Below are positions 57,887 through 64,000 of a DNA stretch of 64,000 nucleotides, piece by piece. Source of the DNA: Paenibacillus macerans (lineage in GTDB: Bacteria; Bacillota; Bacilli; Paenibacillales; Paenibacillaceae). The position numbers and the translations under genes were made by a program. Location: positions 930,001 to 994,000 of the forward strand of contig NZ_UGSI01000001.1 in NCBI RefSeq assembly GCF_900454495.1, read 5' to 3'. The notes below the pieces were generated by a model. The model was not told the DNA's origin, made no database searches, and worked only from the letters and a program-made list of their open reading frames with translations. Each line of letters begins with the position of its first letter. Position 1 is the stretch's first letter.

Positions 57887-58867
57887 ATGCTCAGAAAGAT
57901 GATAAGGCGAAAAAGGACGTGGCTCCTGCTTGCTTTTCTCGTTTTCGTTTACATAAACAATTCATCGCACTTCACGGCTTCGCGGGGCGGCGAGCCTAAA
58001 TTGCTGGCCCACCGGGGACTGGCGCAAACTTTTCCGCTGGAGGGCGTTGAGAACGATACCTGCACCGCGGAGCGGATTTACGAGCCGGAGCATCCCTTTT
58101 TGGAAAATACGATCGCTTCCATGGAAGCGGCGTTTGCGGCGGGGGCGGATATGGTGGAGCTTGACGTCAAGCCGACTAAGGACGGGCAGTTTGCCGTGTT
58201 TCACGATTGGACCTTGGATTGCCGGACCAATGCGCCAAGGACGACGAAGGATTATACGCTGGCCGAGCTGAAAATGCTGGATATCGGCTACGGGTATACG
58301 GCGGACCAAGGGGCGACGTACCCGTTCCGCGGCAAAGGCATCGGGCTGATGCCGTCGCTGCCGGAGGTGCTGGAGCATTTTCCCGGCAAAGCGTTCCTCA
58401 TTCACGTCAAAAGCAATGATCCGGAGGAAGGAACGCAGCTGGCGGATTTCTTATCGACAAGGCCCCCGGAGGAGCGGAGCTTGCTGACCGTTTATGGCGG
58501 CGACGAGCCGATCCGCACGCTGCAGGAGCAGTTGCCGGACCTGCGGGTCATGTCCAAGGCGACGCTGAAGCGATGTTTGCTGTCGTACGAGGCTTCCGGG
58601 TGGACGGGATACATTCCGGCCGCTTGCCGGAATACGGAACTGCACATTCCCGAGAAAATCGCCCCGTGGATTTGGGGGTGGCCGGACAAGTTTCTGAACC
58701 GGATGGACTCGGTCGACACGCGGGTTGTTGTGGTCGGCGGCGACGGCAGCGATTTTTCCAGCGGCTTCGACACGGCGGAGGACCTGAAGCGGCTGCCGGC
58801 CGGATACTCCGGCTGGATCTGGACGAACCGGATCGATAAAATCAGCGCGGAACTGGGCAAGGATTAA
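57887..58867 (+). CDS. Membrane-anchored glycerophosphodiester phosphodiesterase-like protein
   Basis: A 326-residue protein with one N-terminal hydrophobic segment (WLLLAFLVFVYINNS) as anchor, then a GDPD domain: LLAHRGLAQTF, the metal site ENTIASMEAAFAAGADMVELDVKPTKDGQFAVFHD and the DVKPT-Asp; GYSGWIWTNRIDKI at the end. These enzymes release glycerol-3-phosphate from phosphodiesters on the outside, for instance teichoic acids. The pair with the FHA regulator is translationally close (2 bases). The domain is inserted with extra residues (ENDTCTAERIYEPEH), so activity is not certain. Confidence 0.85.
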   Translation: MLRKMIRRKRTWLLLAFLVFVYINNSSHFTASRGGEPKLLAHRGLAQTFPLEGVENDTCTAERIYEPEHPFLENTIASMEAAFAAGADMVELDVKPTKDGQFAVFHDWTLDCRTNAPRTTKDYTLAELKMLDIGYGYTADQGATYPFRGKGIGLMPSLPEVLEHFPGKAFLIHVKSNDPEEGTQLADFLSTRPPEERSLLTVYGGDEPIRTLQEQLPDLRVMSKATLKRCLLSYEASGWTGYIPAACRNTELHIPEKIAPWIWGWPDKFLNRMDSVDTRVVVVGGDGSDFSSGFDTAEDLKRLPAGYSGWIWTNRIDKISAELGKD

Positions 58868-58943
58868 GGATTGATGTTGAGTACGGCTATCCATATACTT
58901 AAAGCTAGTACATAAGTATATCGATAAAGCGAGATGTCGGAAC

Positions 58944-60590
58944 ATGAAGCAGGCGAAAAATGACTTGAAACTAAGCAAGCTGGGTGAGTTATCATTCCGG
59001 CTTCGTTCCGTTGAGAACGTAAAGGGCGATACCGGAAGTGTCTTAAGGCAGCAACTGGCCATGGCGTTTGTTTTGATCGTGGCGGTTCGGGGCAGCGTGC
59101 GGCTGATCATCGACCAGGAGCCGGCGGAGCTGGACCGGAGCAGCGTTTTCCTCGCGGTTCCGGGGCAGACGTTTGGCGCCGCCGAGCGGAGCGGGGAGGC
59201 CGAGTTGTATGCCTTTTACTTCGATGTGTTTGCCTGCCCGCAAAAGGGTCACAGCGAGGGGCGGAGCATCCTCCGAATAGACCGTTCTTCCGAAGCGCTG
59301 CCGCGTTCGGGAAAAATGTTCGTTTATCCAAACGATCAGCTGGCGGCGATGAGCGCCGATCTGTATCGGACATGGCATGGCGAGGACGAGATGGGGCATT
59401 TCCGCTGTCAGATCGATTTGCAGGAAATGCTTTTTCACATTTACCGGAACCGCCGGTCAAAGCCGGAAAACGCTGGCGCGGCCGTGGAATACGCCAAACG
59501 TTACATCGAGGAGCATTACGCCGAGCCGATTACGATCGAGCGGCTGGCCCGGATCGCGGAGCTAAGCCCGAAATATTTCGTGGAGTTATATAAGAAAAAA
59601 TATGGCAAAAGTGCGATCGAATACGTTACGGAACTGCGTATGCGGCAGGCGAAGCGGCTGATGGCGCAGTCCCCGGCCAAGCTGCGCGACATCGCGCACA
59701 TGATCGGCTATACGGATGAGTTTTATTTCAGCCGCAAGTTTAAACAGGAGATCGGCGTATCGCCGAGCGCCTATATGCAAAGCAGCCGCCGGAAGCTGGC
59801 GGCCTACAGCCCGCCGGTGCTCGGCTATCTGGTGCCGCTGGGGATTTTGCCGCACGCGGCGCCGCTCCATCCCAAGTGGACGGAATACTATTACCGCGAG
59901 TTCAGCGGGGAAATTCCGGTGCAGTTCAGCGCTTACCGGTACAACGAGGACTGGCGGGCCAATTTGGAGCAGCTTCGGCAAATTTCCGCCGATCTGATCC
60001 TCGCCGCCGATACGATTTCGCCGGAAGAACAAGCCGAGCTGGAGCGGATTGCTCCCGTGAAGCTGCTTGCCGTTTCCCGTCTCGACTGGCGGGAGCAGTT
60101 TGCGTCGCTGGCCGGGGAATTGGGCGAAACATGGCAGGCCGGAACATGGCTGGAAGATTATTCTTTTCAATTGAAGCGGACGAAAGAACTGCTGCCGCTT
60201 GCGCTCCGCCAGGGAACGGTGGCCGTGATCCGCATGGTGGACGAAAGCCTGTTTCTCCACTGCAATCGCGGCATGGCCGGGCTATTGTACGGCGATTTGG
60301 AATTGCTTCCCGCTTATGCCGGGGAAACGGACGTTTACAACCGGCCGGTAAGCCTGAAGGAGCTAAGACGAATCAACCCCGATCATATTTTGATGATAGT
60401 GCGTCAGGACAGCGAGACGATCGATGCGTGGGGAAGATTGCAAAAGCGCCGGGAATGGCTGGCGCTCCCCGCCGTTGAACGGCAAAAGGTGCGCATGCTG
60501 ACATCGGACCCGTGGCTCGAATATTCCCCGCATGCGCATCTCCGCATGCTGGAGCAGCTTGCCCGGTTGTTTCCGGGAGAATGTCCATAA
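58944..60590 (+). CDS. btr: AraC-family regulator with siderophore-binding domain (Btr-like)
   Basis: A 548-residue regulator. The N-terminal ~160 residues form a cupin-like sensor domain (RLIIDQEPAELDRSSVFLAVPGQTF); residues ~180-275 hold the AraC double helix-turn-helix (PITIERLARIAELSPKYFVELYKKKYGKSAIEYVTELRMRQAKRLM and DIAHMIGYTDEFYFSRKFKQEIGVSPSAYM); the C-terminal 270 residues are a FhuD-like ligand-binding domain. This is the plan of Btr of B. subtilis, which binds bacillibactin and activates feuABC-ybbA. The same genes follow here. No Fur site is seen directly in front of this gene; the Fur box lies downstream of it. Confidence 0.85.
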   Translation: MKQAKNDLKLSKLGELSFRLRSVENVKGDTGSVLRQQLAMAFVLIVAVRGSVRLIIDQEPAELDRSSVFLAVPGQTFGAAERSGEAELYAFYFDVFACPQKGHSEGRSILRIDRSSEALPRSGKMFVYPNDQLAAMSADLYRTWHGEDEMGHFRCQIDLQEMLFHIYRNRRSKPENAGAAVEYAKRYIEEHYAEPITIERLARIAELSPKYFVELYKKKYGKSAIEYVTELRMRQAKRLMAQSPAKLRDIAHMIGYTDEFYFSRKFKQEIGVSPSAYMQSSRRKLAAYSPPVLGYLVPLGILPHAAPLHPKWTEYYYREFSGEIPVQFSAYRYNEDWRANLEQLRQISADLILAADTISPEEQAELERIAPVKLLAVSRLDWREQFASLAGELGETWQAGTWLEDYSFQLKRTKELLPLALRQGTVAVIRMVDESLFLHCNRGMAGLLYGDLELLPAYAGETDVYNRPVSLKELRRINPDHILMIVRQDSETIDAWGRLQKRREWLALPAVERQKVRMLTSDPWLEYSPHAHLRMLEQLARLFPGECP

Positions 60591-60639
60591 TTGTTCCGAA
60601 GATAATCCATGGTAAAGCGGAAGTCCTCTTTTTATAATC

Positions 60640-60660
60640 GACAATGATAATCATTATCAT
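60640..60660 (+). promoter_or_regulatory. Fur box in front of the siderophore transporter
   Basis: GACAATGATAATCATTATC (60640-60658) differs by one base from the classical 19-base Fur consensus and contains the perfect palindrome ATGATAATCATTATCAT (60644-60660). It lies 1-22 bases after a TATAAT (60633-60638) and 50 bases before the lipoprotein gene, the right place for iron repression. Confidence 0.95.
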
Positions 60661-60710
60661 AAATAAGCGATGATGATTTTGTCCGCATATGGAAAGGGGT
60701 CTACGGAGAG

Positions 60711-61757
60711 ATGAAAAAATTGACTTGGGCAGCGTTGCTTATCCTGCTGTTTACATTGGCGCTGACGGCGTGCGGGTCGGGGAAAAGCGATGAAGCGGGG
60801 GCGGGGCAAAACGCTGCGGGGAACGCGAATGCCGCTTCATCGAATGCGCCGGCGAATCCGGCCGCGGATGCAAATGCCGCCGGGAATGGGCAGGCAGCCG
60901 GGACGGGAACGCGCACGCTTGAATATTTGGGCCAGACCTATCAGGTTCCGGCCAAGGTGGAGCGGATCGTCATTACCGGATCGATGGAGTCGATGGAGGA
61001 TGCCCTGGTGCTGGACGTGCATCCGGTAGGCGCGATTTCGTTCGGCGGAGCTTTTCCGGAGCGTTTTGCCAAGGTAACGGATCAGGCGGAATCGATCGGG
61101 GAGAAAATCCAGCCTAATTTCGAAACGATTCTGAAGCTTAAACCGGACGTTATTCTCGGCTCGACGAAATTTCCCGCAGAGGTAGCGGAGAAGCTCGGCA
61201 AAATCGCGCCGACCGTCCTCGTCTCGCATTTGGCCGTCGACTGGGAAGCGAATTTGAACCTGCTGGCGGAGCTGACGGGGAAGCAGGCGGCGGCCGACAA
61301 GGCGATTTCGGAGTACCAAAGCGATCTGGAGAAAGCCAAAGCGGAACTGACCGGGAAACTCCAGGATCAAAACGTGCTGACGGTGCGAATCCGTACCGGG
61401 AAGCTGTTTATTTATCCGGAAACGGTATTTTTGAACCCGATTTTGTATGAGGATCTTGGTTTGAAGGCGCCGGCGGAGGTTGCCGCGGCCAAAGCGCAGG
61501 AAGAAGTGACGGTCGAGCAGTTTGCCGCGATGAATCCGGACTATTTGTTTATTCAGTTTGCGAGCGATGAGAATCAGGAGACGAAAACGGCGCTGGACGA
61601 ATTTTTGAATGACCCGATCGTCAAAAACATAAATGCGGTGAAGAACGGCAAAGTGTTCGTGAACGTGATCGATCCGCTGGCGGAAGGAGGCCCTGCGTGG
61701 AGCCGGATCGAATTCCTCAAAGCGGCGCAGGAACGGCTTGCCGAAGTAATGGAATGA
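60711..61757 (+). CDS. Iron-siderophore ABC lipoprotein (FeuA-like)
   Basis: A 348-residue lipoprotein: signal peptide with lipobox LTAC (Cys21), a long Ala/Asn/Gly-rich linker to about residue 62, and a Peripla_BP_2 fold: RIVITGSMESMEDALVLDVHPVGAI, FETILKLKPDVILGSTKF, TVLVSHLAVDWEANLNLLAELTGKQ. It binds ferric siderophore, probably a catecholate such as bacillibactin, by analogy with FeuA. Preceded by a Fur box and AAAGGGG. The permease gene overlaps its end. Confidence 0.9.
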   Translation: MKKLTWAALLILLFTLALTACGSGKSDEAGAGQNAAGNANAASSNAPANPAADANAAGNGQAAGTGTRTLEYLGQTYQVPAKVERIVITGSMESMEDALVLDVHPVGAISFGGAFPERFAKVTDQAESIGEKIQPNFETILKLKPDVILGSTKFPAEVAEKLGKIAPTVLVSHLAVDWEANLNLLAELTGKQAAADKAISEYQSDLEKAKAELTGKLQDQNVLTVRIRTGKLFIYPETVFLNPILYEDLGLKAPAEVAAAKAQEEVTVEQFAAMNPDYLFIQFASDENQETKTALDEFLNDPIVKNINAVKNGKVFVNVIDPLAEGGPAWSRIEFLKAAQERLAEVME

Positions 61758-62791
61758 GCGGGAATATTCGAACCGGGACGCCGGCGGGAATACGCAAGCT
61801 GAGAATAGCGGGCCTCCTGACTCTGGGCATTCTGCTCATCGCCGTCACGATCGCGGGGTCGGTGCTGCACGGAACGAAGCCGATCACCTACGATAAGGTA
61901 TGGGACGCGGTCGTTCATTTTGATGCGGGCAACATCGATGATCAGATCGTCCGCGCGTCCCGGATTCCCCGGGCGCTCGGCGCGCTGCTGATCGGCGCGC
62001 TGCTCGCCGTTTCCGGCGCCTTGATGCAGGGAATTACCAGAAATCCGCTGGCCTCGCCTTCCATAATGGGGATTTCGGACGGTTCGGCGTTTGCGGTCAC
62101 CTTGTGCATGGCGTTTATGCCGGGAACGACGAACATGGGGATGATCGGGTATTCCCTGGCCGGCTCGGCGCTAGGCGCGTGTCTCGTGTTCGGCTTGTCC
62201 AGGGTGCTGCCCGGCGGTTCCTCCCCCGTCATGCTGGCGGTGCTGGGCACGCTTTTGGGCACTTTTCTCGGCGGGGTGTCCCAGGCCTTGGCCAGTTATT
62301 TTCAGGTATCGCAAAATATCAGCTTCTGGTACAACGCCCGGCTGCACGATATCGCACCGGAAATGCTGTGGCTGGCCGTTCCTTTCGGGATCTTCGGACT
62401 GCTGCTCGCCCTGCTCTTGGCCCGTCCGGTAACGGCGCTTGCGTTGGGGGATGAGCTGGCGTCGGAATTGGGGCTGAACGTCAAGCTGATCAAAGCGGCG
62501 GCAATGCTCGGCGTCGTCGTCATGACCGGCGCCGCCGTGGCGATCGCGGGGAAAATCGCCTTTGTCGGTTTGATCATGCCGCATATTACGCGGCTTTTGG
62601 TAGGGCCGGATTACCGGAGGGTGATTCCGTTTGCGGCGCTGCTTGGCGCTTTGTTTTTAGCTTGGTGCGATTTGCTCAGCCGCTTTCTGAATCCGCCGTT
62701 CGAGGTGCCGGTCGGCGTCGTTACCGCGCTGTTTGGCGTGCCTTATTTCCTCTACTTGATCAAGACGAGAGGAGGGGAAAGAAGTGAGTAG
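61754..62791 (+). CDS. Iron-siderophore ABC permease (FecCD type, first)
   Basis: A 345-residue FecCD permease with about nine hydrophobic segments: RIPRALGALLIGALLAVSGALMQGITRNPLASPSIMGISDGSAFAV, and KIAFVGLIMPHITRLLVGPDYR. The ATG overlaps the lipoprotein gene stop (ATGA) and the next permease starts inside its end, so the operon is tightly coupled. It carries the ferric siderophore through the membrane as a heterodimer with the next protein. Confidence 0.93.
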   Translation: MSGNIRTGTPAGIRKLRIAGLLTLGILLIAVTIAGSVLHGTKPITYDKVWDAVVHFDAGNIDDQIVRASRIPRALGALLIGALLAVSGALMQGITRNPLASPSIMGISDGSAFAVTLCMAFMPGTTNMGMIGYSLAGSALGACLVFGLSRVLPGGSSPVMLAVLGTLLGTFLGGVSQALASYFQVSQNISFWYNARLHDIAPEMLWLAVPFGIFGLLLALLLARPVTALALGDELASELGLNVKLIKAAAMLGVVVMTGAAVAIAGKIAFVGLIMPHITRLLVGPDYRRVIPFAALLGALFLAWCDLLSRFLNPPFEVPVGVVTALFGVPYFLYLIKTRGGERSE

Positions 62792-63812
62792 GCCTTATTC
62801 TTCGGCGCGGTTTTGGCTGGTGTTTTCCGTCTGTTGCGGCCTTGCGTTATGCGGGATGTACCTCGGCCTCACAAACGGGTCGTTTGACCTGTCGGTTCGC
62901 GATGTCTTCGGGACGCTGCTCCGCATCGATCCGCAGCGGGACCGCGACCTGGTCATCTTCGAATTCCGGCTGCCGCGGATCGTGATCGGCGCTTTGGTCG
63001 GCTGCGGGCTTGGCGTGGCCGGCGCCGCGCTGCAGGGGATTACGCGAAATCCGCTCGCCGATCCCGGCATTTTGGGCATTCATGCCGCGGCGGGTACGGC
63101 GGTGGTTTTGTTTATGTTTTTTGTGCAGGGGACGGTGAATGGCGGCGGTTTCGGCTCGGTTTTATCGATGCCGCTGTTTGGCTGGATCGGCGGTCTCGCC
63201 GCGGCAACGCTGCTCTATTTCTTTTCCGGCCGGAATGGAATCATCGACCCCCAGCGCTTGATCCTCGTCGGCATCGCGCTTGGCTCGGGCTTTGGCGCCA
63301 TTACATTGTACGTATCCCTGAAGATGAATCCCCAGGATTTCGAAATGGCCACGGTCTGGCTGACGGGCAGCATATACGGCGCCAGCTGGGAGCAGGTGTT
63401 GACGACGCTGCCGTGGCTGCTGGTGCTCATCCCGGTCATTTGGCGCAAAGCGGGCGTGCTCGACATGATGCAGTTGCATGAGACGAGCGTTATCGGCCTG
63501 GGCGTCCGGGCGGGAGCAGAGCGGCAGTGGCTGCTCGTTTGCAGCATCGGGCTTGTCAGCGCCTGTGTAGCGGTGTCGGGCAGCATCGGCTTTGTCGGGC
63601 TGATCGCCCCGCATATCGCTCGGCGGCTGGTCGGCATCCACTACCGCTATGTGATTCCCGCCTGCGGCGCGATCGGGATGGCGATGGTCATCATCGGCGA
63701 CTTGATCGGCAGGACGGTGTTTGCGCCGGTGGAGTTGCCCGTGGGCATCGTCATCTCGATCATCGGGGTGCCTTATTTCGTTTACCAATTATATCGGGCA
63801 AGAAGAAGTTAG
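62784..63812 (+). CDS. Iron-siderophore ABC permease (FecCD type, second)
   Basis: A 342-residue FecCD permease, GTG start 8 bases inside the previous gene behind GGAGGGG. Signatures RLPRIVIGALVGCGLGVAGAALQGITRNPLADPGILGIHAAAGTAV and GSIGFVGLIAPHIARRLVG are intact. It pairs with the first permease. No ATPase gene is in the window; in B. subtilis FeuBC uses the shared ATPase YusV, encoded elsewhere. Confidence 0.93.
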   Translation: MSRPYSSARFWLVFSVCCGLALCGMYLGLTNGSFDLSVRDVFGTLLRIDPQRDRDLVIFEFRLPRIVIGALVGCGLGVAGAALQGITRNPLADPGILGIHAAAGTAVVLFMFFVQGTVNGGGFGSVLSMPLFGWIGGLAAATLLYFFSGRNGIIDPQRLILVGIALGSGFGAITLYVSLKMNPQDFEMATVWLTGSIYGASWEQVLTTLPWLLVLIPVIWRKAGVLDMMQLHETSVIGLGVRAGAERQWLLVCSIGLVSACVAVSGSIGFVGLIAPHIARRLVGIHYRYVIPACGAIGMAMVIIGDLIGRTVFAPVELPVGIVISIIGVPYFVYQLYRARRS

Positions 63813-63824
63813 GAGGGGGCCATC

Positions 63825-64000
63825 ATGAATCAGACGCTGGAGAAACAGCCGTTTTGTATCCCCGGGGCTAAGCAATGGAAAATGAAGAGCCGCGGCGGAC
63901 GCGATTACCGCATCATGCTGTGGAAGCCGGACGGGCCGGCCCCTGAGGGCGGCTTCCCGGCGATTTATTTGCTCGACGCCAACGCCTGTTTTGGGGCGAT
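63825..64000 (+). CDS. Siderophore esterase-like alpha/beta hydrolase, 3' end missing (YbbA/BesA-like)
   Basis: ATG 63825 follows AGGAGGGGG by 4-5 bases and the frame is open to the end of the window (58 codons). MNQTLEKQPFCIPGAKQWKMKSRGGRDYRIMLWKPDG...PAIYLLDANACF has the N-terminal form of the YbbA/IroE esterases, which cut ferric bacillibactin-like trilactones inside the cell. The place at the end of a feuABC-like operon is as in B. subtilis. Catalytic residues are beyond the window. Confidence 0.85.
   Translation, partial: MNQTLEKQPFCIPGAKQWKMKSRGGRDYRIMLWKPDGPAPEGGFPAIYLLDANACFGA

Overview
The window looks like a chromosomal segment of a Gram-positive endospore former of the Paenibacillaceae, most likely Paenibacillus. 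Strong ribosome binding sites (GGAGG type) precede most genes and GC content is moderate to high by eye. Spore-specific genes are present: a gerA-type germinant receptor operon with a good sigma-G promoter, a YheC/YheD coat protein, and collagen-like and DUF4183 proteins. Other markers are an SgrR-like regulator, a Btr-like AraC regulator beside a bacillibactin-type transporter, and the futalosine menaquinone genes mqnB and mqnD. Several families of short intergenic repeats separate the transcription units. I see no rRNA, tRNA, CRISPR array, insertion sequence or prophage.

Layout. 1-2.3 kb: a VanRS-type two-component pair (regulator cut by the window edge) followed by an ECF sigma gene with 11-bp direct repeats in front of it. 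2.6-5.4 kb: aldo/keto reductase, an Fsr-like MFS pump and a nucleotidyltransferase-fold protein. 5.4-7 kb: an AT-richer accessory patch with a broken gene, an XRE repressor and a DUF6809 protein. 7-13 kb: membrane protein, epimerase, SDR, chromate transporter ChrA, MFS pump, and a coiled-coil gene interrupted by one in-frame TAG. 13-19 kb: oligo-1,6-glucosidase, metallophosphoesterase, and a TrpXYZ-like ABC importer. 19-29 kb: small enzymes, a NaiP-like niacin permease, a YtkL-like hydrolase, an SPFH/zinc-ribbon three-gene module, an AraC regulator, VOC protein and a DsbA-family protein.

29-35 kb: a short RpoD-like sigma factor, a trypsin-fold protease, two overlapping crcB genes behind a fluoride riboswitch, a divergent pair of DUF4183 proteins (one with a long collagen-like domain) and FosB. 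35-42.5 kb: a radical SAM/SPASM protein, mqnB-mqnD, the old yellow enzyme NamA, a DUF4062 protein translationally coupled to a 63-residue basic protein, and an SgrR-like regulator. 42.7-51 kb: glycosyltransferase, YheC/D, a MarR-MFS operon with a clear promoter and operator, the gerA-type operon and a small protein. 51-57 kb: a secreted GH8 hydrolase with a carbohydrate-binding domain, a block of tandem repeats, and a SWIM-SNF2 helicase. 57-64 kb: FHA/winged-helix regulator with a GDPD phosphodiesterase, then an iron-siderophore locus (Btr-like regulator, Fur box, lipoprotein, two permeases, start of an esterase gene) that runs off the end.

The least explained parts are the DUF4062/small-protein pair (39.3-40.6 kb), the SPFH/zinc-ribbon module (23.1-25.7 kb), the collagen/DUF4183 pair (31.9-33.9 kb) and the repeat-rich intergenic regions. 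Similarity statements rest on recognising sequence motifs by reading; no search was run.
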